Shown one piece after another: positions 17,302 through 26,144 of a stretch of DNA of 50,432 nt (its first letter is position 1; every line of letters starts with the position of its first letter). The stretch lies in the NCBI GenBank assembly GCA_964643045.1, contig CAZXSC010000008.1, forward strand, positions 1 to 50,432, written 5' to 3'. The notes below the pieces were generated by a model. That model saw nothing but the letters and a program-made list of their open reading frames with translations. It was not told where the DNA came from and did not search any database. The position numbers were made by a program, and so were the translations under genes. This DNA comes from TMED23 sp964643045. GTDB taxonomy: Bacteria; Pseudomonadota; Alphaproteobacteria; Rhodospirillales; UBA2165.

Positions 17302-18570
17302 TCATTCAGCCTTAAAATAACCACGAGTCAACAAAGGAGCTTTGCGGCACTCGGATTGTACGCCAATTGGTTGGTGAACATTAAAATGATTTTTTGTAGG
17401 ATTTTCAAAATCTCTATCCTTTTGAACTCTTCTATCTTTTTGTACCAGTACGTTATTCAAAAAATTCCTATTTTTTTCCATCTCAATTTTAGTCCAAAAC
17501 GAAGGGTCTCTTTTCGGATTCAAAAAACTAAAAAACTTTCTTTCCGAAATATCAAAATATTCAAGAAATTCCCTCAAATTAGCCGGGCGTAAAAATTGAA
17601 ACTTATCAACCAGCCTGGCTCCTTCTTCTCGAGTTAATCGTCCAAATCTAATTTCACGGCTGGCGTGATCTGTTACTTTACCAAAACCAAATTTTATAAA
17701 TTTTATATAATCATGAACACTTGAATAGTATTGACAGTCAACATCACTATAGGTGTCAAATGTTCGGCCCTGTTCATCCCAACAATATTTATACTTCTTT
17801 CCCATGTTTTCATGTTGCTCTTTTGTATCCCAACGGACATAATTTCCGAGGTAAATACCCCTTACTCCTATGCGCAGTAGTTCATGATCTGAAGGATAAA
17901 ATAAAGGGGACAAGTCTTGCTCGCTTAAGCTCTGTATTTCACCAACCATATCCTCGGGCTCAAGTCCCATTAAATCATGTTCCCTGCGATATTGGCGTGT
18001 CATCTCCACATTATCCAAGTGTGAATACATGCCTACTTGGTCAAGCCCTTGATGAGCCCCCCAAATTATTAGCGGAATATTCATACGAATAGCCACTTGG
18101 ACTGGGAATACCGTTGAACCCGCGATGTACGGCCAATGAAAACTACCCAATTTTTCAAGAGTCGCACGACTTATTCGCCGGGAAAGGTCAGGTGCCAGCG
18201 TCTCGGTCATTAAATCACAACCAAATGTTGTGCGTAAAAGTGATATATTATATAGCCCAGAAGGTGAGTTGTAGTGCCTATTATAATTTACCAAAAGCGG
18301 ATGCATACCAAATACATTACGAATTTGATCAACAATGAAAAACGAATCCCGAGCGCCGCTTACCGGAATTATACAATCATAATTCAAATTATTTACCTCA
18401 CGGTAAGCATTAAGAATTTCCATTAATTCTCGCTTACGACTAAGCCAATCGATTGTATTTTTTTCCTCATGTATTCGGCAACCTGTACAGATACCCTCCG
18501 TGTCAAAAGATATGCCAAAGGGATGGTTGGAAGGATAAAGACATCTCGAACAATATTGTATTTTGTTCAC
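17302..18570 (-). CDS. N-acetyl sugar amidotransferase (WbuX/WbpG family), altered PP-loop
   Basis: 422 aa ATP-PP-loop amidotransferase. These enzymes use ammonia, usually from a HisH/HisF-like pair, to turn an N-acetyl group into acetimidoyl. Zinc-type cysteines are C7-x2-C10 and C28-x2-C31. The ATP PP-loop reads PVSGARDS (69-76), whereas the canonical form is SGGKDS: Gly to Ala and Lys to Arg. The C-terminal IRFGRLTREEGARLV segment is the family signature. Start is GTG 18570 with AGGA seven bases upstream. The second copy lies 23 bp upstream at 18594. This one may be a regulatory or changed-specificity paralogue. Confidence 0.8.
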   Translation of the reverse strand: MNKIQYCSRCLYPSNHPFGISFDTEGICTGCRIHEEKNTIDWLSRKRELMEILNAYREVNNLNYDCIIPVSGARDSFFIVDQIRNVFGMHPLLVNYNRHYNSPSGLYNISLLRTTFGCDLMTETLAPDLSRRISRATLEKLGSFHWPYIAGSTVFPVQVAIRMNIPLIIWGAHQGLDQVGMYSHLDNVEMTRQYRREHDLMGLEPEDMVGEIQSLSEQDLSPLFYPSDHELLRIGVRGIYLGNYVRWDTKEQHENMGKKYKYCWDEQGRTFDTYSDVDCQYYSSVHDYIKFIKFGFGKVTDHASREIRFGRLTREEGARLVDKFQFLRPANLREFLEYFDISERKFFSFLNPKRDPSFWTKIEMEKNRNFLNNVLVQKDRRVQKDRDFENPTKNHFNVHQPIGVQSECRKAPLLTRGYFKAE

Positions 18571-18593
18571 TTTTAATTCCTAGCGTTAAAGCT

Positions 18594-19799
18594 TTATGAA
18601 TTCGCAGAATTCGGTACTAATCCAGGCATTAGATCATTATTTAAACTTAAAATAATGGACCGAACATCAATATCATCCACACTCTCTATTTCCCAGATTG
18701 GATCAATGAGGCACCAATCATTATTTTTCTGACGCCACATCGGGCCGCGAAAAGAATTTGCTATGCCCCAAAACTCTTCTTTCTCGAGGCCAACCCAAGT
18801 ACAAAAATCCCTAACATATTTTGGATGACACTTACCGTCCAGATGGCGCACGAGATTGATAGCTTCCATGCGCGTTAGACGACCCTCGCGAATATCGTAG
18901 CAACTAAATTCGGTCGCATTCCCAAATCCCAATTTTATATGCTTAAGCACAGGATTCAGTATTCCACCATTATTAGAATCCAGACTATTGTGGAATATAT
19001 GGCACCCTATGTCTTCGGGTCTCATTTCGATCGGCTTAAACCCTTTTAATAGGGAGAACTTTGCATTGTTATATCCCGACCAATTTAGGTAATACCCCAT
19101 ATAAATGGCCTTACCCCCCCATCGTTCTAATTCTTTTTCGGAAGGGAAGGTATACGGCAGTAAGTCTTTTTCGGTCACTCCATCCCCCAACCAAATTTCT
19201 TGTTGCCCACCGTCCAGAGTATTATTATGTCTAATTCCCCGGGCGTCCCAGCCGTCAAATGTTGCAGTCTTATCTCCCGCCTCTAGGGCAGGATTTTCGC
19301 CAAAAAATACAACAGGTATATTGTAGGAAATTGCTGTTTTGAATGGAGCACTGAATAACGCAAATTCCGAATATTTCTGGGTATTGCCATAAGTAAGGAA
19401 CGACTTGCGCGCTAATTTCCTGGCTACTTGCGGATTTGGCTGTACACTGATTAATGTGAATCCATTGTTTACAAGCATTTCAAGATTACGCCGCCCAAGT
19501 TCTGTGCCATCCGAAGCTGCAAACTGGACCAACAAGGGATTCAGTTTTAATTCGTCTCTAATAAAATGCGCTTGCCAGAAACTATCCTTACCACCACTAA
19601 CTCCAACCACGCAATCCCAAGGGCCATTCATTTTCTCTTCACGTGCCCAACGTGCTATTGACTTAAGATCATGGAGCCTCTCATTCCAATCAATTGACTT
19701 TTTTTCTGCATGCCACTGACAGGCCCCACACTCTCCGGCCGGATTAACTTTGAGGCCGGGTCTATTAAGTGGCATAACACAGAGGGTGCAATATTCCAT
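18594..19799 (-). CDS. N-acetyl sugar amidotransferase (WbuX/WbpG family), canonical
   Basis: 401 aa. N-terminal cysteines C4-x2-C7 and C24-x2-C27, then an intact PP-loop VVGVSGGKDS (64-73), and the family stretch IREGRLTRMEAINLV near 305. It would adenylate the amide oxygen of an N-acetyl sugar and let ammonia displace AMP, giving an acetamidino group as in bacterial ManNAc3NAmA or pseudaminate derivatives. It is the first gene of the leftward operon 12253-19799 and is divergent from HisH/HisF-like partners at 20119. Start ATG, weak ribosome site. Confidence 0.85.
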   Translation of the reverse strand: MEYCTLCVMPLNRPGLKVNPAGECGACQWHAEKKSIDWNERLHDLKSIARWAREEKMNGPWDCVVGVSGGKDSFWQAHFIRDELKLNPLLVQFAASDGTELGRRNLEMLVNNGFTLISVQPNPQVARKLARKSFLTYGNTQKYSEFALFSAPFKTAISYNIPVVFFGENPALEAGDKTATFDGWDARGIRHNNTLDGGQQEIWLGDGVTEKDLLPYTFPSEKELERWGGKAIYMGYYLNWSGYNNAKFSLLKGFKPIEMRPEDIGCHIFHNSLDSNNGGILNPVLKHIKLGFGNATEFSCYDIREGRLTRMEAINLVRHLDGKCHPKYVRDFCTWVGLEKEEFWGIANSFRGPMWRQKNNDWCLIDPIWEIESVDDIDVRSIILSLNNDLMPGLVPNSANS

Positions 19800-20118
19800 A
19801 AAAATCTAAGTGTACTAAGTGAATTTATATTATTTTAAAAATTCTATTGAGTTAATCACCACAAAGTCAAATCAAGTAAAGCGTTAGATCCACAAGTAAA
19901 ATTTTGAAGTCGCCAGTATCTTCCATTTTCAAGTACCGCAAATGACTCAGAATGGTACACTATCAAATTGTTGGCTAATTTTACAAGGGCGACATTATTC
20001 AGGATTGCTCAATCTCTTACCCTATGAGGGTGATTAGTTAGGGTAACAGGATAATCCTTGGCGCACCGATGGTTGATGTGGTACCCTTCTGTTGCGTATC
20101 CTTCGATAAAGTTTAGAC
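19800..20118. other. Divergent promoter region between amidotransferase and HisH-like genes
   Basis: About 320 bp with no ORF of note. It separates the two halves of the amidination machinery, so a shared control region is expected. I see no clear -35/-10 pair, operator repeat, RNA gene or terminator. Confidence 0.35.
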
Positions 20119-20736
20119 ATGAGAAGAGTTGGAATCATAAGCTATGGAGCAGGGAATTTAGCATCTGTTTCTGCAGCGTTCGTTCGCGTCTCGGCCGAAA
20201 CGGTAGTAATAGATTCACCTAGTAACCTTCGAACCGTAACACACATTGTTTTACCAGGAGTTGGCGCCTATAGAACCGCGATGGAAATTCTGCATGAAAC
20301 TAAGCTAGATATAGAAATTAAGAGACAATCAGATCGCGGCATCCCTATTCTGGGCCTATGCCTTGGAATGCATCTTTTGACGGAATCAGGAAATGAATTC
20401 GGGACGACGACAGGATTGGGGCTTATAAAAGGCCGAGCCGAACGCTTCCAACAATCGGGAAATATAAAAATACCCCATATTGGCTGGAATACCGTCGAGA
20501 CAAAAATAGACGCGACCCTATTCGAAGATATTGAAAGCTCAAGTTGTTTTTATTTTAACAATTCATATTGTTGCACCGGCATAGCAGAATCAAATATTGC
20601 TGCAACGTTTAACTATGGCGGATCTAATGTTGCGGCAATTGAAAATGGTAATATATTTGGCGTGCAGTTCCATCCAGAAAAAAGTCAAGCGCCGGGTCTC
20701 CGGATTCTCTCGCGTTTTTTAAGCGCGAAAGACTAA
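20119..20736 (+). CDS. hisH: HisH-like glutamine amidotransferase for glycan amidination
   Basis: 205 aa class I glutaminase subunit that releases ammonia from glutamine. Nucleophile Cys81 lies in GLCLGMH and His185/Glu187 in HPEKS, so the triad is intact. PHIGWN is present. The usual HisH segment FVHSY reads FNNSY here, with Asn replacing the conserved His. Gene order (WbuX copies, then HisH, HisF) matches the WbuX/WbuY/WbuZ and WbpG/HisH2/HisF2 sets of O-antigen loci rather than a histidine operon; no other his gene is present. Confidence 0.85.
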   Translation: MRRVGIISYGAGNLASVSAAFVRVSAETVVIDSPSNLRTVTHIVLPGVGAYRTAMEILHETKLDIEIKRQSDRGIPILGLCLGMHLLTESGNEFGTTTGLGLIKGRAERFQQSGNIKIPHIGWNTVETKIDATLFEDIESSSCFYFNNSYCCTGIAESNIAATFNYGGSNVAAIENGNIFGVQFHPEKSQAPGLRILSRFLSAKD

Positions 20737-20762
20737 TTGTTACGAGGATACATGGTAAACTT

Positions 20763-21578
20763 ATGGTTAAACACAGACTAATACCGATGTTACTGTTTAA
20801 GGACGGATGGTTGGTTCGTAGCAAACAATTCCAGTTTTTTCAAAAACTTGGCGATCCACATATACAGTTCAACCGCTTGATATCATGGGATGTCGATGAG
20901 TTGATATACTTGGATATCTCCGCAAACCCCCATATGCGGTCTTACGGCCCAAGAGGAGGGAGATTACTTGACCACCTAGAATCACTCTCTTCTGCTAACT
21001 TCGGACCAATGGCCGTCGGTGGCGGTATAAGCAGTCTAAAGCAAGCTGAAAATATGCTAAGAAATGGCGCTGACCGTCTGATAATAAATACTGAAGCTCA
21101 TAAAAACCCTGACTTTGTTACAAGCTGTGCAAAATCTTTTGGCTCTCAGGCTATTGTAGTCTCTATTGATTTTAAAACCTTAGAGAATAATAAAAAAATG
21201 GTATTCACCGAATGTGGTCAAAATGCTACCGAAATGAGTGTATTGGATTGTGCAAAACAAGCAGAGAACTCAGGCGCAGGAGAAATCCTAATAAATTCCA
21301 TTGATAAAAATGGAACATGTAGTGGTTATGATGTGGATGTTATCCGCAGTGTTACCGATGCCGTCGGCATTTCAGTTATAGCTGCCGGAGGAGCCGGTCA
21401 GACGCACGATTTTATTTCAGGCATTATAGATGGAGGCGCATCCGCCGTCGCTGGGGGAAGTATTTACAACTTCTCAGAACTCAGTTATTTGAATATTAAA
21501 TCCGAACTTTTAAATGCAGGACTAAATTTTCGACAAAGTAAACTCGATCATGTTCCTTCGTTGGACCAAAAACACTGA
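20763..21578 (+). CDS. hisF: HisF-like (WbuZ type) ammonia-channel partner
   Basis: 271 aa TIM-barrel paralogue of imidazole glycerol phosphate synthase. The first strand reads IPMLLFKDG where HisF has IPCLDVKDG; the general acid/base Asp is therefore Leu11. The later catalytic Asp region IDFKT and the phosphate loops AVGGGIS and AAGGAG are kept. Losing the first Asp fits a protein that no longer makes the histidine intermediate but channels ammonia from HisH to an amidotransferase. It follows hisH by 26 bp. Confidence 0.85.
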   Translation: MVKHRLIPMLLFKDGWLVRSKQFQFFQKLGDPHIQFNRLISWDVDELIYLDISANPHMRSYGPRGGRLLDHLESLSSANFGPMAVGGGISSLKQAENMLRNGADRLIINTEAHKNPDFVTSCAKSFGSQAIVVSIDFKTLENNKKMVFTECGQNATEMSVLDCAKQAENSGAGEILINSIDKNGTCSGYDVDVIRSVTDAVGISVIAAGGAGQTHDFISGIIDGGASAVAGGSIYNFSELSYLNIKSELLNAGLNFRQSKLDHVPSLDQKH

Positions 21579-21588
21579 GTCAAAGCCC

Positions 21589-22425
21589 ATGATGCCACAT
21601 TCTGGACTTTCTTCGATAAACATTAAAGCTTATGAGAATGTCGAAGATCTAACACTCTTTGATAACACTGACGAAATCAATCGATATCGGGTAGAAAGGC
21701 TAACAGCCGTGTCAGAACCCGTTACTTTTATTGAGAATCAATTTTCGGCTGAATTACCTTTTGTTGCTCTTGATGTGGGTTCAGGGAGTTCCTGTTTGTT
21801 GTATGCACTTTCAAAAAGAGGTTTCCTATCCCGTGGTGTAGGAATTGATTCATCACCTGCTCGGCATCATTTTGCAGAGGAATGGAAAATCCAAGCAGGA
21901 TATACTGAAATAGATAATATACTGGGTGATATAAGATCCTCGAATTTTGCATTGAACCAATTCAACATTTGTACAGTATTGGACAATACTCTTGCTTACC
22001 TTTTTGACAAAAACAATTCACATCCCAGCAAGATTGTCGATAAGATTTCAGGAACATTGGTGGGGAATGGTATACTTCTCATAGAAGTTAGTGTGATCCC
22101 TTCTATTATCGCTGAATGTATTAAGAATGGTAGTGTTACAAAGACAAAGAAAAATAAAAAATCGGATCGATTTAAATCAACGATTTACAACTACCACTGG
22201 GATGAAGCACGCGAATTGATGAAAGTCCAGAGCCGCTATCAATATAGAGAAAGCGGAGATATTATCGACAAATTGGAGTTTTTCAAAGTATACAACGCCA
22301 ATGACATGAAAGACCTAATTGCACCAAATTTTGAGTTTGCCGGAATTTGGTCCGACTTTAGCGGTAAAGAGTATATTCAAGGAAAATCAGAAAAAATGAT
22401 AATCGCTGGTAGAAAGCGAATTTAA
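21589..22425 (+). CDS. SAM-dependent methyltransferase
   Basis: 278 aa from ATG 21589; an in-frame ATG at 21550 would overlap the hisF end by 29 bp and is less likely. Motif I is VALDVGSGSS near residue 60 and the acidic end is GVGIDSSPARH. The middle TVLDNTLAYLFD and LLIEVSVIPS segments fit a class I fold; the C-terminal half is divergent. It overlaps the next ATG by one base (TAATG), so it is coupled with the formyltransferase. Substrate unknown, presumably an amino sugar. Confidence 0.65.
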   Translation: MMPHSGLSSINIKAYENVEDLTLFDNTDEINRYRVERLTAVSEPVTFIENQFSAELPFVALDVGSGSSCLLYALSKRGFLSRGVGIDSSPARHHFAEEWKIQAGYTEIDNILGDIRSSNFALNQFNICTVLDNTLAYLFDKNNSHPSKIVDKISGTLVGNGILLIEVSVIPSIIAECIKNGSVTKTKKNKKSDRFKSTIYNYHWDEARELMKVQSRYQYRESGDIIDKLEFFKVYNANDMKDLIAPNFEFAGIWSDFSGKEYIQGKSEKMIIAGRKRI

Positions 22426-23120
22426 TGAACATTATTACCATTTCAACATTCGATCACTATTACTGCAATGAAGTGGTTCACCGCCTATCAAAAATTGGCA
22501 TCTACGTAAAAGCTATGGTCACCAAAGGGACCAAAGCAAATCAGAAAAGCCGCCAAATTCATTGGGCTTACACGAATAATCATCATGGTCTCCACCTTTC
22601 GGATTTGGCCGAATTAAACATACCGCTTTTTATTGTGCAAAACTTCCATGACGTATCCACGCTTGAACTAATAAAATCCCTTGAACCCGATATAATTATC
22701 CAAGGCGGCAGCGGAATATTAAAAAATGAAATAATTACCATTCCTTCGGTTGGTGTTATCAATTCGCACCCTGGAAAGCTTCCAGAATACCGCGGTTGCA
22801 ATTCTGTTGAATGGGCTATTTATAATGACGAGAAACTGTCCTCAACTAGCCATTTCATTGATTCTGGAATTGATACGGGACCCATCATTGAGTGTATTGG
22901 ATTGGATACTACAGGTATCCGAGATTACTCAGAAATTCGTTTGAAGGCATTCTTTCATGAAGCGGACGTCCATGTTAGAGCCATCAAATTACTATTAGAT
23001 GGCTTCACAATCCATGATGCTATTCAACAGGCCAGTGGACACTACCACGAAGTTATGCCAGCGGATAAATTAGCAGTGGTTAAATCAAAAATTATCGAAG
23101 GAAACTATCGTTTTGCATGA
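22425..23120 (+). CDS. Sugar N-formyltransferase (methionyl-tRNA formyltransferase fold)
   Basis: 231 aa, likely transferring a formyl group from N10-formyltetrahydrofolate to an amino sugar nucleotide, as VioF or ArnA-type domains do. The catalytic Asn-His-Asp set is Asn113 and His115 in INSHPGKLPEYRG and Asp150 in DSGIDTGP. It lacks the C-terminal tRNA-binding domain of Fmt, which supports a sugar substrate. Its 3' end overlaps the converging sulfotransferase-like gene by 16 bp. Confidence 0.8.
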   Translation: MNIITISTFDHYYCNEVVHRLSKIGIYVKAMVTKGTKANQKSRQIHWAYTNNHHGLHLSDLAELNIPLFIVQNFHDVSTLELIKSLEPDIIIQGGSGILKNEIITIPSVGVINSHPGKLPEYRGCNSVEWAIYNDEKLSSTSHFIDSGIDTGPIIECIGLDTTGIRDYSEIRLKAFFHEADVHVRAIKLLLDGFTIHDAIQQASGHYHEVMPADKLAVVKSKIIEGNYRFA

Positions 23121-24481
23121 CGACCATTGGAAAGAGAAAAACGCCCAAAGGCGAGGCGGAATAAAGCCACGCGGGCTACGACATAAAATGGTGAATAAGT
23201 AATTGCGAAAAACAGTCTATTAAGAACTTCCCCTACTCCACCAGCAAATTTTCCATTTTTTATCCATTTGAGGGTTGGTAATTCTCCACTTAATGGGATA
23301 AATGCATTTAATATAAATCTGAGTGTTTGTCGCTTTTCTAGATTGAGGTAAAGAGGCTGAATATCGTAAGCTCGAAACTCGTCTTCTAATAACCATTCGA
23401 TCAAAAAAATTTCTGTCGGCAACAACCGTTTTCGCCAACGTTGTGTCACATAAGAATTAGGCCCAATTACAGATTGAGAAGCAATATCGGTATCATTTGG
23501 AAGGGGACCATAATGAAACTTTTGATAAGCATTATTGTAAGCGCCTGTTCCCTTCCAGGGCATCGCCAACATGGTAGGAACAAATTCTTTGGGTTTTTTC
23601 CACTGCTCTGATAATTCCACCCCCAGAAAATCACAAAATTTTGTTACAGTTTCTATAAAATTTAAATTTAAATCCTCGTTGCGAATGACAAGTATCTTAC
23701 CGGTGTACCTTGATTTTACAGCTTCAATTGCCTCAAACGTTTTTCGGAAATAAACAATCCAAGTGCCAAATACAAATATACTGTCAAAGCCAGTATCCAA
23801 ATCGAGATTTATCAGGCGAATTAGTCGTCGAAAATAATTCCCAAATCGGATGCCATACATGTTAGATAGTTCATTCACAGATTGATGAACACTGGATGCA
23901 AACGCAGCCCGGGGGTCCCTTTGTAATTGAATCACCACTGGTTCGCAATAATTATCCATAACATAATCTACCACTTTTCCACTAATTCCATCGAACCAGT
24001 TTTCTGTCCGCAAAGATATGGCATCCGTCAACAAGACAAATTTGACCACAGACAAGTCACGGCCAACTGAATGGGCATAAGCGAAATAAGACGCCAAAAT
24101 TAATAATTTGGGCGTAATTCTCTCATGATACAGGACTATATCTTTGAATACACTGCGTGCAATATCGCGGTTAATGGGCGCATTGGGATCTCCTCCGAAC
24201 TTAATAATTTCGGCTGATAATTTCTCATCGAGATCATTGAATATATATTTGAAGTAGCTATTTTCTATCCAATATTTGTGAGCATCTTTCGCATCAATTT
24301 CACGTTCCCCCAAACCAGATATGGCATAGGAGTGTGCGTAGTGAACCCACGGACAGGTTAATATTTCAGAGTGTTGGTCAAATATCGTTTGAAAAAAACC
24401 ATTTCCCGCCCTTCCATTATGGTCGATACAAAGAATTGGTCGCACACGAAGGGAAAAATCCAAAAATTCATCTATTCTCAA
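23105..24481 (-). CDS. Sulfotransferase-like protein
   Basis: 458 aa. DHNGRAGNGFFQ at about 20-31 resembles the 5'-phosphosulfate loop of PAPS-dependent sulfotransferases, and VVIQLQRDPRAAFASSV near 190-206 resembles the 3'-phosphate-binding RxxxxxxxS motif. The C-terminal 80 residues contain two hydrophobic stretches and may touch the membrane. The start is TTG 24481. The N-terminal loop has Gly-Arg-Ala-Gly-Asn-Gly rather than the classical PKSGTT, so the family is inferred. It would decorate the glycan with sulfate. Confidence 0.6.
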   Translation of the reverse strand: MRIDEFLDFSLRVRPILCIDHNGRAGNGFFQTIFDQHSEILTCPWVHYAHSYAISGLGEREIDAKDAHKYWIENSYFKYIFNDLDEKLSAEIIKFGGDPNAPINRDIARSVFKDIVLYHERITPKLLILASYFAYAHSVGRDLSVVKFVLLTDAISLRTENWFDGISGKVVDYVMDNYCEPVVIQLQRDPRAAFASSVHQSVNELSNMYGIRFGNYFRRLIRLINLDLDTGFDSIFVFGTWIVYFRKTFEAIEAVKSRYTGKILVIRNEDLNLNFIETVTKFCDFLGVELSEQWKKPKEFVPTMLAMPWKGTGAYNNAYQKFHYGPLPNDTDIASQSVIGPNSYVTQRWRKRLLPTEIFLIEWLLEDEFRAYDIQPLYLNLEKRQTLRFILNAFIPLSGELPTLKWIKNGKFAGGVGEVLNRLFFAITYSPFYVVARVALFRLAFGRFSLSNGRHAKR

Positions 24482-24725
24482 TAACTAATACCCCCAGGCA
24501 CCCAACGTCACTTCATACATAGCCGAAATTTTCTTAGCAAATGCCAAAATTAAAATAAATTTTAAAACCAGTGTATTTTAGATAGCGTTCAACGGTAAAT
24601 ATTTCGGAATAAATACCAATTAAATAAATTAGAATCAATATTATGAAAAGTACGAGTTATATCCCCATCCTTTCCAGTTATGTGATTGCCTATAAAGGAT
24701 ATGAAATTTAATTTAAGTTTGAGTA

Positions 24726-26108
24726 TTATATAACGAAGTTCTTATTTTTTTTAAGTTCTAAGAGCAACTCCGCTAATTTATATTGAATTTCAGACCCGAT
24801 AAACAAACTTTCTTTCTCAGTTACCTCGAATCCCACTACCGAAGGGCCAATTATATTACCCCGGGAAAAATATTTATTTCGTGTCGCAACACAGGTAGAT
24901 GCGTCGCGATAGAGTGTATCGAAGTCAGATGAAAGCTCCCCCCTAATATTAATAGCCTCAAGTCCGTGGCCCGAACGTCTATACAATTGACGCTGAATCA
25001 CTTCTACCGCTACAGCTGAATCTGCACCCGCAAGTACAAGCGTAGCCACAGCTTCTTCCAGTATATCCACAGTCACAAAAGGAGTCTGAATGTAGCGTAT
25101 TAATGTAACACCATTTAAATCGGCGTCCAATTCACTAACGATCTTCTCCAAAGTAATTGCCATACTTGTTGACTGGATCGTGCTTTCGCGCGAACGAGGT
25201 TTGAAACTCAGCCTTGAATCGGAAAACTCCCTTACGCAATCTTCCGCCTCTGGATTGTCGCAAGTAACTATCACACTATCAAATAATTTTGATTTCAGGC
25301 AAACCTTTAAATCTCGTTTGAGTAAAGTCTCCCCTCCGAGCTCGACCTTCCATAAATCCTCCTTAAAATCATAATGTTGACGGCAAGGAATCACGACCGA
25401 AATCGGACGCACATTTTCCAATAACTCAGCTGCTGAGTCTTGTTTAATTTTGCGGCGAGCCCCAAAAATTACACTCGCATTATTAGTTGTGTTTTGATCA
25501 TGACGCCGATAATAAAATAAAGGCAAATTAACGTTATCGCATTTATACTTAGTATGGACCTGTGTCCAAAGATCAAAACCATCCTGCACACCAAGATCTT
25601 CACGGTAGCCATCGATTTCTTTAAAAATTGATTTTCGGATAAGCATGCACGCACCATTTGGTGGGACCTCCATCAAATGGTTATCTCTATGCAACCGCCG
25701 CCGTCTTTGATGCGAAAGAATATTTCCATTTTCATCCAACAAGAAATAATCCGGAAACACTAATACTGTGTCCTCGTTCTTGTCCAAATGGCTGCCTAAA
25801 ACCAACAATATATTTTCATCGAAAATATCGTCACCATCCAAACGAATGATATACTCACCTTGAGATTTAGCGATTGCAAAATTACAAACCGCAGGCAGTT
25901 TGATCCCATCGGTTTTGTAAATCGAAATATTGGGAGTACCGCGATATCGCTGTAGTACTTCCTGAGTGTTATCTTCAGAATTATCATCAATAATGATTAA
26001 CTCCCAACTTGTATAATTTTGGCGCAGAACACTCTCGATAGCATCAGTCAAATATCGGGCCTGATTGAATGTAGGCATGTAAACGGATATTTTTGGATTT
26101 ATGTGCAT
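24726..26108 (-). CDS. Fusion of GT2 glycosyltransferase and cytidylyltransferase-like domain
   Basis: 460 aa. Residues 1-215 are a GT-A family 2 domain: VYMPTFNQARYL (9-20), IIDDNSEDNT and the metal motif DGDD at 91-94, then acceptor features near 165-180. From about 226 a second nucleotide-sugar fold starts with ISVVIPCRQHYDF, followed by LGGETLLKRDLKVCLKS and VIVTCDNPEA, resembling CMP-sialate synthetases, though the canonical SKRIPxKN loop is changed. The next gene in the same operon is a NeuB-like synthase, so one polypeptide may activate a nonulosonate and transfer a sugar. Start ATG with TTGGAA ten bases upstream. Confidence 0.7.
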   Translation of the reverse strand: MHINPKISVYMPTFNQARYLTDAIESVLRQNYTSWELIIIDDNSEDNTQEVLQRYRGTPNISIYKTDGIKLPAVCNFAIAKSQGEYIIRLDGDDIFDENILLVLGSHLDKNEDTVLVFPDYFLLDENGNILSHQRRRRLHRDNHLMEVPPNGACMLIRKSIFKEIDGYREDLGVQDGFDLWTQVHTKYKCDNVNLPLFYYRRHDQNTTNNASVIFGARRKIKQDSAAELLENVRPISVVIPCRQHYDFKEDLWKVELGGETLLKRDLKVCLKSKLFDSVIVTCDNPEAEDCVREFSDSRLSFKPRSRESTIQSTSMAITLEKIVSELDADLNGVTLIRYIQTPFVTVDILEEAVATLVLAGADSAVAVEVIQRQLYRRSGHGLEAINIRGELSSDFDTLYRDASTCVATRNKYFSRGNIIGPSVVGFEVTEKESLFIGSEIQYKLAELLLELKKNKNFVI

Positions 26109-26144
26109 ATTTATTTATTCCAAAGGAATGTAACAAAAACAATT

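Noticed and set aside
20038..20054. Sequence similar to the I-SceI homing site
   Set aside because: One base is missing and another differs, there is no intron or homing endonuclease nearby, and the likeness is probably chance.
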